This document shows, piece after piece, positions 37,211-50,432 of a stretch of DNA of 64,000 bases. Source of the stretch: Tamarix chinensis (taxonomy: Eukaryota > Streptophyta > Magnoliopsida > Caryophyllales > Tamaricaceae). Each line of letters starts with the position of its first letter. Positions within the stretch are counted from its first letter, which is position 1. The position numbers were made by a program, and so were the translations under genes. The DNA lies in assembly GCA_030549775.1 (NCBI GenBank), contig CM060172.1:127399122-127463121 (forward strand), read 5' to 3'. The notes beneath the pieces are model-generated. The model was not told the DNA's origin. It was given only the letters and a program-made list of their open reading frames with translations, and searched no databases.

Positions 37211-38910
37211 GAAAGTATGATGGCTACCATTCGTGGTCAAATGAAGTTATATATTCACATCGAATTGGTATTGTATTTCTAATATTACTATGTTGCACTA
37301 CATACCCATCACTATGGAGTATGGTAGTGTGTTATGAACAAGTCGAGCTTTAGGTTTTTAATGAGTTTATAACCCTATTCTTGAGTGGTCCTAATGAGAT
37401 AGACTTGATAAATTCAACACTTGTATGGTGATGCTAGTGAGACAGACTTGATAAGTTCACTTAGATGAGTGCGAAGGTGGGTCGCCTTCTATAAAATACT
37501 AAGACTATCATTCTAGAGCACTCATTATTACCTAAGGTGTGTGCATATCCATTAATAATTATTATTAATTATTGTGGCATGTACAGATTTTAAGGTTAGA
37601 CGTGTTGTGGAGGTCTTAATCCAAGTTTGGATAGTTCCAGATTTGTTCACTTCCTAAATACAATTGTTGTCTCACTTTACTACATGTCAATTCAATCATC
37701 ATGATATTGATATTAAGTGTTATGTCTTCTTTGTCTAGATTACTTTTGTGATTTTATTGCACAATTTTGTCATTGGTAGGGAATTGTTTAAGGCAATGAC
37801 AAACCAGAGTTTGTACAATGTTGCTAACATACCACATAGATGGAAAATATATTTTTATAGCAATTTTTATATCCCTCCACCTGATTTCCTATTTGAGATA
37901 AAAGTATGAGATATTGTGTTGGCTTGTAGGTTGGACTATGCACGTTGCCCCTACCAATCTGGTCTAAGTTGGGTGCAAGTATGGGTGAGTCATTAATTCA
38001 AAAAGTCATGGAATAAAATATGAGGCTGACTGATCTTACCAGATACCCAAAGATCACTCGATTCAAAAACATACAGCATTTAAATTTGTCTATCAACCAA
38101 TTATTCTTTTCACTAATTTAAGTTCATTTGACTTCGGTTTTCATCATTCCATTTGTCCTAAAGAGTTTGTTTAAATGCTGCTCCAATGTTCCCAGATGAA
38201 AAAGGTGATGGGAATTGTTCTTCAACGAAAAATTCCATTCTTTTACCCTATTATTTTCCTTTTTTAAAAGTTGCTTCGGTTTTATTTTTTACACCTAAAA
38301 TATAAATTCACTTCTTCCATTATAGAACTTTCTTTCTATAAGATGGTGGTTGTGTTAATCTTAGACGAAATAACATAGAAATTGCACGTCAATCTTTGCC
38401 GAAAATTCCTTCACGGCAGTGAGAATAACCACAGCACAACAAAAGCTTTGATAATTTATATCTATTACTCTATTTATATTATTGTCCCTGTCTATTAGCT
38501 GCGTATATTGCCTATTTTTTCAATACTAACCGTCCAATTGCACCCTAAATCCTTATGAATTACTAACTGAACCTAGCCATTTCACATTGGTCAGTTGGTA
38601 ACCTAACTCATTAAATACCCTTAGGGTCAGGGAACATGAACGCAAATTTTCTTCTCAACCTGACTAAATTTGTTTATACATACAGGTATCCTAGCGAATA
38701 CTTTGTATGGGTATCAATGGGCGGTGTCCACAGTGCTAATAAATTACTAAAAATACAGCTTCTCCCGTTACGAATATCTGCTCCCCTCAGACAAAGCAAC
38801 AGAAGGAGGATCAATCAGTTGTAGTTGTAGAGAATGGAGACACCTGAAAGCTCCACGCTCTGTCAATGGTTTTCGACGTGTACTTGATAAACGAGCTACT
38901 GCAACAGAAT
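37211..38910. other. Non-coding stretch downstream of ZTP29
   Basis: 37211-37600 may still be copia-derived: GAGACAGACTTGATAAGTTC-type wording is repeated twice at 37397-37460. 37600-38910 shows no gene and contains the 3' UTR of the minus-strand ZTP29 gene, whose length cannot be set. No clear polyadenylation site was singled out. Confidence 0.45.
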
Positions 38911-41900
38911 CTACAAGCTCATCTCCTCGGGTAAGCTAATTTGCAGGAAATATAAGCTGCAATAGCCACAAATCAAACGTGTGGAAGCATTTCTGTTAGC
39001 AGTTCTTTTGTCATTCTGTTTTGTATCTTCTAAAACACTAAGATTACCTTGCAGACATAAGAGCCATCCCAAGAAACACGGCCTTAATAGCTTGTTTCTG
39101 ACCAGCATAGTCGAATGCCAAGGGAAGCATCTCGTGCAAAGTGAGGAAAGCCATCACACCACCAACTGCATTTGCAAGACACATTAGATCAGTAGAAAGT
39201 ACTAAAAAGTCCCCCTAGCACCATTTTTTTCTACACCCGAGGTCAATGTAGAGACGAACCTGCTGCCAGGAGGCCCTCAAGAATCTCTGGATCCAAACTG
39301 GATGGGAATAAATAAGCTGCAAAAGAGTAAAAGGTACAGTGTTAAAGTTGACAAATGAAGAAGTCCATCAGGCGTCCATTGAAAAATAAGATGAATAAAC
39401 TGCCTAAAAAGAAAAGGTGAATAACGTCATGCAGGCCTGTCTTCAGTTTGGCGAGCTTAAAGAGGACTCACAAAATTGTTTAAGCAGGTTCCAGTGGTGA
39501 TTTGTAATGTGGAAAGGGTTTAGTGGCCAGAAACCCAAGTTTCAGGATCTTTATAAATAGTATAATTTCAAATATATTCAAAGCTCTATTTAATAATAAT
39601 ATTATTTAATATAAACACTAGTAAGCATAGGCTGAAAATCAACCTAAGAGTAGGAAATGATATTTTTAGGCAATTATAGGTTTCCTTTTCCCTTATTGAG
39701 TAATTTGACAAATTGTGTATTTCTGCCGCACATTACTTTTGCCCTCATCTAAACTCTCTCTCGCTTGCTGCTCTCTCCTCTTCTTAGTACCCCTTTTCCA
39801 TCTCCTAAATCTCTTTGCTTTCCTTCTAACCTTTGTCAGTCTAATAACTCCATCTCATCATCATGCTTAATGAGAAGATGGTGGTATCAGAAAAAAAAAA
39901 AAAAAGGTTTGGCAGATAACAGATGTCTATACAAGTGAAATTTTCAGCATACCAACAATTATAACCCCCAAGGGTTCCGCAAAGCCAGAGAGTGTTGCCA
40001 ATTTGAAAGCTTGCCATTTGCTGATGCACAACCACAAAGCATATGTTAGATAACATATAGCTTTGTTATAGTGATTAAAACTTAGTTTTGGTATAATATA
40101 ATGTCTTAGTAAGATGGAATATATGCTAAATGCTTTTCATAAGTGTAGGTAGAACACGATATTTCCTGTAGATAAACCTCTATAAACCCACTATCCGCAT
40201 CAACTCCTATGTCCAGTTTCATATCATGCTCAGCCAAGAAATACCACATGCAGCATAAAGTAGAGGCAGCCTGGACAATAGATTAGTCATCTCCCCTTTA
40301 TACATTTACATCGTTTACAAAATAAAGAGAAGGGTCCATATTTGTAAAACAAAATCTACAAATGAAAATCATTTTAGGAAAATACACATAGTGTAGAGAC
40401 TTGAAAATGAGTACCAAAAAAGAGAGGAGAGTATAGCAATCATATTTTCACCACATGGAATCCTTCTTATTTTCAAACTTCCACCAGTTGATTGGCAAAG
40501 GGGGAAAAAAATTAAGCCATACAGCTCCATCTTTATTGAAACATGGGAACATTATAACAGAATTAATAATCCTTTACCTCTCTGTTGCAAAATAAATAGG
40601 AAGGGCAACAGCTACACCCTGTAAAACACACAACACACAAAATAAGTTAGATTAAAAAAGAACCTCAATTTTACACCTATCAGGGCCCAGAAAGGATGCA
40701 AAAGCTTTTACTGATATAAGAAAAGCATCATCTAATTACATGCCTTCTCTCTGCTGCCTGGGAAAAGAACAGCCCTAAGAAGTTAAAAAAAGGTAAAATA
40801 ATGAAAAGTTCTGCCCCCACAAAAAAAATATACTCTGTAGATATATAAACACAAGTAACACATGATCTGGAGGTTTCAGTTCAAGTATCTACTTTATGTC
40901 ATTTCAAAGATGCAGATTCTCCCATACCACACATCCTTATGACTTCCACCCCCACACCAAAAGAGGAAAATATCTTTCACCATCAGAAAGGACATTGATC
41001 GATGTCATTGTCGTAAGGTTAGCCAAAGATGTACCTCTGGAATGTTGTGTAAGGCAATAGCCAGTGCCAGATTAATGCCAACACGAAGGCCCTGAAATGA
41101 AAGAATAATAAGAAGGATATCAGCAAGATGATGACAATAACCTTTTACCTTTGCAGCATCCTCAACCACTTATTGCCATCTTCCAAAATCATGCACCATG
41201 AATCCAAACTCTACAAAATCAGCACATATACAGGAATTCTCACATGAGATAACATTTATAACCGTACAAATTGATAGTGACAGAAATAGGAAAAACTTTG
41301 ATCCATCATAAAAGGAGCCTGATGTAGTAGATGGGAAGGGAACTAAACAATTGCAAGGGAACATACCCATCAACATCAGGTAACTCTGCAAAGTATATAC
41401 CCATCTCAAAATAGTTAGGCCACAAAAAGGGGGGCAAGCAAGGCTGTGGCCTACTAATATCTTGGCATCATATGGAGCCTTGGGGAGTGACTATAATATA
41501 TAGCACAAAACCATATCAAACTGGATGGATAATAGCACCAACTAATAACTACTTTACTGCAGCAAGAACAGCAGGATTTCACATTGACAACATCTATGTC
41601 CATCAAAATGTCATATAAAGATCATATCACGTATCACAGATAACAAAAGCAAAAACATATGAAGACAAATCAACAGCAAAGAAGTTACCTTCATAGACCC
41701 GAGAAATACTGCCATCCCCTCTGGAAAATTGTGCAAGCTTATGCCTACAAGATGCATTTCCCATTATTCATGACAGAAATACATTCCCTAGTTATGCTTC
41801 ACCAATCATGTGTGTATGATAAAAACATCTTTCTGTTCATATGTTGGTAAACAGACGAAACATGCAATGGCAAATGTTTTGCATTTTTACAGTATTCATT

Positions 41901-43526
41901 CATTGGCTGGGTATATGTTTCAAATCAAAAGAGGATAACAGAAATAGTTTCACAGATTGAATAGAGCAAGGAAAAGGAAATAGATGTAGTACCTATTGCT
42001 GTTATGATTCCACTGAACAATACTTGTTTGCGGTGCTTTTTCATAATATCCTTGTCCTTTCCGCCCCCATTCCTCTGTTAACACCACAACAATTTTAACA
42101 AATCTTTAGTGATTGGGCAGCTTGAAAGTAAAAATATTCATGAGAAAGCCTGTGAATCACACATGAAAACCAAAATAACCTTTTTACTTTTCACGTCTGA
42201 GCTAGGACCAAGTGTAGGTTCAGGAATGAAATTGGCAATGATTGCAAAAAAGATGACACCTGCAAAGAACTGCCAGATATGAACAGATAGAAAAAGACAC
42301 CTCAGATCAGTAGAACCAAGCAAATTGAATAAGTAATAGCATAAAATATAGGATAGCTTACCCAGAGATTTCCTTTCAAGAAGCCTATTGAGTTTATAGC
42401 ATTATGTGCCAAATCTAGGAAAGATATACTGAGCATAAGACCTGCTGCAAAACCCTGCAAGTATTAAGTGGCCAATTAAGAGTTCAGGCATGTTACAACC
42501 TGATAGCTTAGCATTAATGATTGAGAAGAAAGAGACAACTGAAGGACATGGAAATTTTAGCCACTATTACGATGAATCTCAACAATGGAACCAGATTCAC
42601 GTCATCCAAACAATTTAAGTTACTTGGTGACACTTTTTCTGGAGTATTACATGACAGAAACAAACTCAAAATAACATCTGGCGTACACAGGTAAGAGAAG
42701 ATCTCTCAGAAATCATCATCTAATCCAACAAGGAAAGCATACCTGTAACAGACCAAGCATCTTCAAATTTGGAGATTGATTAAGTACCACAAATAGAGCA
42801 CCTGTTAGACATGCCAGATCTTTAAGTGAAAGATTCATGAAACTGATCATTTGCTTCAAGCACTTTTAAGATCCATATAAACCCGGATCTACCGCAATTC
42901 TGATGACCATAACAATATACAATCACACTGAAAGCAGAGTAGTTCTCCACAATTTGGAGTCAAAGCACCTCCCCACGCCCCGCCCCGCCCCCTACCCCCA
43001 AAAAAAAGATAGAAAAGAAAAAGAAAACGCAACATACATCAACAAGTTAAGCAACCCACAGAGAAGAAAAATAGCAGCACTACGTCAACATGGAATCTTA
43101 TTTTCACTAATGATGAGATTACGGAGCAATGTCTCCAATCAACTGAGCAAGATGCCTAACTGTCTCAATTCTCACCATCCCGCTGCCCTTGATGATCAAA
43201 CACTATCGGCTACGTCAAATAGAATCCATTCTGTACGTGGGTGCTCCAAAATCGCAGCTATCCAACTAGAACAACTCAAATCTTTCACATAGTATTGTGA
43301 TAATGGACGTTCGAGCACTTCCTCCCACAACCCAGACTAAGGACTCAGAATCGAATAAATAAATGCACCAAACAAGCAGCACACGCTCAACTGCACCATT
43401 GAATCGGAAAAAATGATAAAAATAAAACAAATGTAAAACTTGAATACTCGTTGTTTACTGACCTATAGATGTACTCATTCCACCGACAATTGAGAGAGCC
43501 AGAGCAACCAACACTTGAGAATCCAT
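38911..43526 (-). CDS. ZTP29: ZIP-family zinc transporter, ZTP29 orthologue, 12 exons
   Basis: Predicted to move zinc (and possibly other divalent metals) across a membrane; Arabidopsis ZTP29 is an ER-located ZIP protein linked to salt stress. Minus-strand exons: 43463-43526, 42743-42801, 42362-42454, 42180-42269, 41993-42074, 41689-41744, 41035-41091, 40578-40618, 39953-40020, 39260-39316, 39048-39165, 38911-38956. All introns are GT-AG and all phases agree, giving 831 nt and 276 residues, the length I recall for Arabidopsis. It starts MDSQVLVALALSIVGG and ends LYFLQISLPEEMSL. It has about eight membrane segments. The ZIP metal-site motifs are present: HNFPEG at residues 134-139 and HNIPEG at 163-168. 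A Lys/Asp-rich loop lies at about 88-120 in place of the His-rich loop of other ZIPs. No break is seen; it is the only intact gene in the window. Confidence 0.96.
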
Positions 43527-45118
43527 TGAAGAATTTTCTGGCACGCCTGAGATTCGTCAATCAACCAATGTCCACACCAGAGGATCGACAGCAACACAAT
43601 AGATGTTTAGGGTTTTACGTAATGTTGAGTAGTTGAGCAGGGCCTCCTATCCACGCCTAAACTACAGAAAGAAAGGGGGGGGGGAGGAAGTAGAACTGGA
43701 AGGTAGACAGGACCTAACGGCAACAATTGGAGTACATAAGAGATGCCGTTTGGGAACCTTGCTGGCAAGGCCAACGCAGACGGAAACCCTCAAAGGCGAG
43801 AAATCGAGTGAATAATTACAGTTGAAAGGAAGGAAAGAGATAGTTTGATCAGACTGACAGTCCAAGAAATGTGGTTGTACATATTTGTCCGTTTCGTATT
43901 TCTTTGTTGATTCTCTTACGTTATACCGCCCACTTGGTTTATATTTAATTAGAGACGAGAAGGTAATTAAAGGTTCTTTATTTTATTTTATACTTTTATT
44001 GTGGAGTATTAGATTACTTTTTCCATCTGGGTACTCTGTCCTGATCCAAGCATTCCGGTTTATATATGTTTCGACAAGCTTTCTCATTATCGCATTTGAT
44101 TAAAACATTAAAAATAAAGATGTAAATTGTGACAATATTTCAATTTGATCTTGGAAGACAGTGAATTAAAATCACAAAAAAAAACCCACATCATGCATCA
44201 CCGCAAATGCATAGAATTGAAGAGGACCTCTTTATTTCAAATCTGAGAAATAGGATAAGGCCAACTCTTCAAATCCTCATCTGTTAGCCTCCACTCCCTC
44301 CTGAATTCATCTCCCTCCTTTACACCAACAACGTTCTCTTACTTTGTCCCCAAGCTATTCGTACATGTTACGATGATACCATATGCCCATGTAAAAATAA
44401 TGATGAATCACGTCGACCAAAACTTAGATTAACATTTATTTATAGTATCTAAATTTATATTTAATCCAATCGTGGTATTTTAAAAGTTTAGCTTCAAATC
44501 CAACCAAAATAATGAATAAATATATTCTAAATAAATTCGTCCTTTTTTTAATAAATACTTTATATAAATATAAATATATTTATATTTTATATAGTTTAAT
44601 TATATTTTTTGTTAAAAAAACATTCGAATGGAAAGATAAATATTTAAAAAAAAAATTTAACTTTTCAGACAGTTTTTTAATATTTTTTGAATAAAATATT
44701 ATACATATCTATCATAAAATAAATATACATAAATAAAAGTAAAAAAGAAATAAATAAAAATCTCAAATAAAATTACAACAAGGATAACAAATATAAAATT
44801 AGTATATATGCGCGCGCGCATGCACATTAAATGGTTAAACGGATCTAACGAGTCGAATTGAGCCTATGACTACTAGACTCATATCTAAACCCGTTGGGTC
44901 TACAAATTACAGATCCAAATTAGTTAAAAATAAGAAGAATTTGTTATGTCTAGATCAAGCATGGAACCCATTGTCATACCTAGGTCTATGACACTTTAAG
45001 GATAGCTAAGTAACCCAGACACAAAACATAAGAATATTTAAGACATAGATAATGTGTTTGTGGAAAAAAAAATAGTTATATGGAAGTTTACATCAAAGAA
45101 AAACACGTACATTGCTAT
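43527..45118. other. ZTP29 upstream region and AT-rich intergenic DNA
   Basis: 43527-43870 is probably the 5' leader and core promoter of ZTP29, with relatively balanced composition. 43870-45118 is AT-rich with no recognised gene; 44810-44822 is a short GC-alternating run (GCGCGCGCATGC). The wording ACCCGTTGGGTCTAC at 44890-44905 resembles decayed MITE ends, but I could not pair it. Confidence 0.5.
43607..43615 (-). promoter_or_regulatory. Telo-box in the ZTP29 leader
   Basis: AAACCCTAA on the minus strand, about 80-90 bases before the ATG. Such telo-boxes are common in 5' regions of plant housekeeping genes. The leader is also pyrimidine-rich on the coding strand, with a run of C at 43674-43683. 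No convincing TATA box could be tied to a start site. Confidence 0.45.
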
Positions 45119-45301
45119 TGTAAGAACTTGAAAATTTTTGGTTTGCAGAAGTAATAATAATGAAAATAATGATTGATATGCCACATTCAATATAAAAAAG
45201 GTATTCCCTATACTCAATATATGTTAGGTGCAAGTCTAAAATAGTTCATATCTAGAGATTAAATATGAAAAGCCATGATTTCATAATGATACAAGATATG
45301 A

Positions 45302-45322
45302 AGAGAGAGAGAGAGAGAGAGC
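45302..45322. repeat. (GA)n microsatellite
   Basis: A run of about 20 alternating G/A bases within the level-1 LTR. Confidence 0.9.
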
Positions 45323-47514
45323 AGAGCAGAGAAAATAAAACATATAATTGAAAGTCTAAAGATAAAGAGGGATATCCGATTGGCCATACACTATACCAAC
45401 CTGAATAAGCAATCACCACAAACAATCACAACAAAAGCATTAAATCATCAATTACTTGTAAAAAAAAGGCAACATCTACTTGTGAGATTAAATAACACCC
45501 ATAAAAAGGATAATTAGTATGCTACATACTAGAAAAAGGTAACAATGCACAAAAATAAAATAAGGCACGAATGGCGCATAAGAGTCATATGACAATGTAG
45601 ATACTATACATGCTTATCTATTCATGATATATGAGATGACATAAAAAAAATCATATCAAAGTTTATACTTAAGTGATCACATAATTCCATTTCCTTAGTT
45701 ATATTAAGATTAGGGAATTATCTGTATCATATATTTTCCTCTTTCCCCAACAAATGGGAGGAAGATAATAAATGTGGCACTAATATCATAATTTTTACTG
45801 TCCTCTTTCTCAATAGATGGTTAAAAATAATCAATCTTAGTGATATTATCACATTAAAGGTAATACACACTCGAGTTACTAGTTAACCTCTAATCCTTAA
45901 GTATGTGTAACCTCTATAGGCTCATGGATCATAATAATATAGAGTAGATTAAGGTCCTATAGTTCTAACAATATCAAGCAACATATTTAATCAAATAACT
46001 ACACCCTTAAGAACACTCGGGTCTTGCCTTATATGATCTTCCACTTTAAATATTAATATTTTATTATATCATTTGTCAATACTTAACACATACCAATGCA
46101 TCACTTAATTCACGTATTATCATAGCACTTCCATTCATATTATCATTGTCTTACCACATGGAATATTATTTATCATTATTACGTGAAATACTAAGTATTA
46201 TTGAATTTATTTCGATAATTATATTTATTTAAAACACTTATAAAATCCATCATGGTTAATAAAATAAACATGTTATAATCACAAGAAATAATGACAAGAC
46301 ATAAAGCAAGACAACATTCACAATATGAGACGTTTCTCAAGTGAAGAGACCCCTCACAAAACCATGATTCACAACCACTCATAACTTCACCCACAAAGCT
46401 CTCCAGATCACTAATTTAGCACAGCATTCCAAAATACTATTTTAAGTCCATTCTAAGCACCATATCCAAAAAATAATATTAAACTCTAATATTTTACATA
46501 TAAAATACCAATTATACCCCTAGTGTTTCTATGCCCACTTTAAGTCATTTTCACATGATATTAATACTTGTGTTATCCATAATTGACCAAACTAATCACA
46601 TATCACACTTATCACATTTCAACCCAAATAATGCTTGTGCAACATCAAATATTTAGGATTAATCCAAAATAACCAAAATTTTCTTATTAACACAACTTAC
46701 TCCATACTCAACTAACCCTTTCAAATCATATATGAAATTTTAATTAAAAAAACAAAGCCTATTAAACAAAATTTAAATTATAGAATCCACAAAAAAAAAA
46801 AACTAAAAGCAATAACCATAATGCCCTCAGGTCAATTCTAGCACAAATTGTCCAAATCTCAATATTCAGCAATCCTCACCATTTTACACATAACTTCTCA
46901 TACATAAAATAAAAAAAATACCCAAATATAAGATTATCATTGTAACACCCCCAAAATTTACTATTAAAAAAATTCGTTTTATTAAAAGAAATAGTGGAAG
47001 CAAAGCAACAAGACTTTGAATTCTGGGGGTATTACCGTCACACTTAGTACCAAACCGGTTTACTCATATCATTTCAGTACCAAGTGTTAAGGTTGGAAGA
47101 GTAAAACACCATTTACAAACCATATCTAAATCAGAGTAACGAAACAAACCATTTACAAGAATAAAATCCACCAGTGGTGGTTACAAAAACAACAATTACA
47201 TTAAAACCAGGAATTTAAAAGAGAAAGAGAAGAATCCTAACCATTTCGGATAGTTTCTTACTTTCTTTCCCGTTACCTACTTGAATAGTACCTGAAAAGA
47301 GACATGCAAGGGACACTGCCCATTGAATAAGCAGGGGCCCCACGAATGGAACCCTTCAATACTATGGTACTGAGTAACCCTTTAAAAGCACACTTAAAAG
47401 TAGGCTCGCAATGTAACACATGATACAACGCTATATTCATATATAACAAGGTGTGCATACATAACCTTCACATACTTAACATTCACATCCTTATCAAGTC
47501 CATCAAATGTTAAT

Positions 47515-47640
47515 GAGTCATAATACAAAATCGATACTTTCGGGCCTTAGGCCATGTCATAGTGAAAAACCAATACTTTCGGGCCATAAGCTATGTCATA
47601 GTACAAAATCAATACTTTCGGGCCTTAAGCTATTAGTCCA
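47515..47640. repeat. Tandem repeat, three units with AATACTTTCGGGCC
   Basis: Units of about 45 bases, each AAAATC(G/A)ATACTTTCGGGCC followed by TTAAGCTATGTCATAGT or a close variant. Three successive units are clear. Confidence 0.85.
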
Positions 47641-47649
47641 TCATTATTC

Positions 47650-48050
47650 AATCATCTCTCAGATTTTATATCCATGTGAGTGCGGGAACCCCACTATTAT
47701 AGCCGGTGGATCTGTCACATACAAGACAGAAAGCGCCTGACCACTATTATATGCCGGTGGATTGGTTTCTAGGGTAGAACGCTCCTGGCCACTATTATGT
47801 CGGTGGATCGGTCTAGCCCCGACTGTCATGGTGTTTCACTGTAATTACTTTGTGTCTTCCCCATATCTTATCGTTATTACGTTCGGTTTATTGAGCTTGG
47901 GATCCCCCACTATTATAGTCGGTGGATCGGTCAATTATAGGGCAGAATACACCTAACCACTATTATATGCCGGTGGATCGATCTTTAGGGCACCCCAGCA
48001 CCTGACCACTATTATGCCGGTGGATCGGTTTGGGCCCGGCTCAATAATCT
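47650..48050. repeat. CCACTATTATAGCCGGTGGATC tandem repeats in the level-2 LTR
   Basis: Five copies of CCACTATTAT followed by a (A)TGCCGGTGGAT(C/T)GGT-type block at about 47690, 47741, 47790, 47907 and 47958-48030, spaced about 45-60 bases (one longer gap). The complementary array occurs in the level-3 LTR at 54435-54775. Confidence 0.85.
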
Positions 48051-48959
48051 TCCACTTTAAGTGATTAGTATTTTATTCGTATCTTATTTGAAAGTATTTC
48101 ACCCTAGACATGCATGTCACCGACCTCTACTTATATCCTCCCAAGAGGGCATGTCCCATATCTTGAGACTTCTACGCCTCTTATTTCACCCCGATATCCA
48201 TTCCTCCTTCTATTTACTCATAACAAAATTCCAACTCCTAATGGTGTGGGTTAAGGCCCATCACCTTATACCATCCAAATTTTCTCACTACCACTCTCTA
48301 GGATTCTCCCTTCAAACCCTAATCAGACGTATGTGGCCCATCCTTTCTTTTATTGTCCAACACCTCATCTCATTTTGATTCAACCCAAATCCCATCACTC
48401 TACTCACCAATTATACATGTAACCGTGAAACCCTAGTTGGCCACTCAAAACCCTAGAACCTTTCTTACGTAAGGATCATCCCATGCAGACTCCATTCACC
48501 CCATGCTAACCCTAGAAGTCTCCCATGCAAGAGTTGCATTCATTCATTTTGATCATAACTTCCTTTTATTTTCCCCCTCATGGATCATGAGATAATAAGG
48601 TTAATCTCATGTTCCCTTAGTTAACTCACTTCCCATTTATTCCTTTTTATCCTCTCACCTCATATCCTATTATTAAACATCCTAGCATGCATGTCCTAGA
48701 GGGTCACGGCATATAACATCGTACGCACAACGTATATAATCATCATCCACATGCCATAAGGAAGTCACATAAGCATACATTCACTCCAAGTTGCACTACA
48801 AATGATTAATCATTAAGCATAAAGTATATAATACAGCATAACACATGACACACAAGGCATATAACCCACACATAGTTGTTCTTAGTCACATCCTTACTCG
48901 GTTTAGGTTCCAAGCTATTTTCCGCACTTATTATGTCACCAATCACCCTTCATAATTGT

Positions 48960-50080
48960 TACACTTATCATATTTTCCATTTGGTTGGTTAGATTACTGA
49001 TTTTCCCTTCTCCTTTGTTTTAATTACTAAATTGCCCTTTAGTTAGATAAATTACCAAATTGCCCTTCTTCATTATCATGATAACTAGTTTGCCCCTTAG
49101 TTGGTTAAATAATTACCAATTTGCCCTTTAGTCGGTTAAATTATCAAATTACCCTTCTCCACTATCATAATTACCAAATTACCCTTTTATTAGTCAAATT
49201 ATCATATTGCCCTTCTCTATTATCATAATTACCAAGTTACCTTTCTCCATTATCATAATTATCATAATTACCCCTCTCTGTTATCATAATTACCAACTTT
49301 TTCTTTAGTTGATTAAATTACCAAATTACCTTTCTCCATTTTCACAACTACCAAACTACCCTTCTTCGTTATTATAATTACCAATTTACCCTTCTCCATT
49401 ATTATAATTATTAATTTACTCTTCTCCATAATTATAATTGTCAATTTACCCTTCTCCATTATTATAATTACTATATTACCCTTCTCCATTATTAAAACTA
49501 CCATAATACCCTTATGTTGGTTAATTTACTAAATTACCCTTCTCTGTTATCATAATTATCTAATTGCCCTTCTTTATAATCATAATTTAATTACCAAATT
49601 ATCCTTTGTTGTTATTGTAATTACCATTTTACCCCTTTGATATAAAATTACCGTTTTACCTTTTACCTCCAAAATTACCATTGTACTCCTTACTTCTAAT
49701 ATTACTATAATGCCCTTTTCTTATAAAATTACCATTTTACCCTTTACCTATAAAATTACCATTTTGTCATTTACTTATAAAATTACCATTTTGCCATTTA
49801 CATATAAAATTACCATTTTTCCCTTTACTTACAAAATTACTATATTGCCCCTTTACCTCCAAAATTACCATTTTACCCTTTACTCCCAAATTTTACCATA
49901 ATACCCATTTACTTATAAAATTACCAATTTCCCCCTTACTTATAAAATTACCGCTTTCCTCTTTACTTCCAAAATTACCATAATACCCTTTTACTTACAA
50001 TTTACCATTTTACCCTTCTCCTCTAAAATTACCATAATGCCCTTTCCTTACAAGTTTACCATCTTGCCCTTTTATTATAC
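48960..50080. repeat. 30-33-base minisatellite, about 30 units
   Basis: Over about 1.1 kb the sequence repeats ATTACCAAATTACCCTTCTC-like units. The first two thirds are of the form ..CCATTATCATAATTACCAAATTACCCTT; the last third is ..TTTACTTATAAAATTACCATTTTGCC. The unit length is near a multiple of three, so the array is open in several frames and gives repetitive 10-residue peptides on both strands. These are compositional, not genes. It lies inside the level-2 LTR. Confidence 0.88.
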
Positions 50081-50391
50081 CACTTTTATTAAGTTATCAT
50101 CACTACCTAAATATTAATATTAATACTCCACTCACAATATCCAACTTCACGAACTATTATATTTTAATATACTACTTATTAGCACCAACACATATTAGGC
50201 CACATTCTTGCACAAGAAATATTACTAAAATGCCCATAGGGCTCACAATAATATTATTCATGCATAAATGGTCACAATAACATAAAATAACATGGATAAG
50301 TACTTAACACTTTCATTAATAGCCAAATTCTTTCCTTAAGCAATATTTCCACACATAGCACATAAACTAGCATACTTTCCTTTTTATTAAT

Positions 50392-50393
<2 letters not shown>

Positions 50394-50430
<37 letters not shown>
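50394..50430. repeat. (TA)n microsatellite
   Basis: A run of about 36 alternating T/A bases. Confidence 0.92.

Positions 50431-50432
<2 letters not shown>

Noticed and set aside
49313..49901. Repetitive 10-residue peptides on both strands
   Set aside because: They are a by-product of the 30-base minisatellite, whose unit is a multiple of three.
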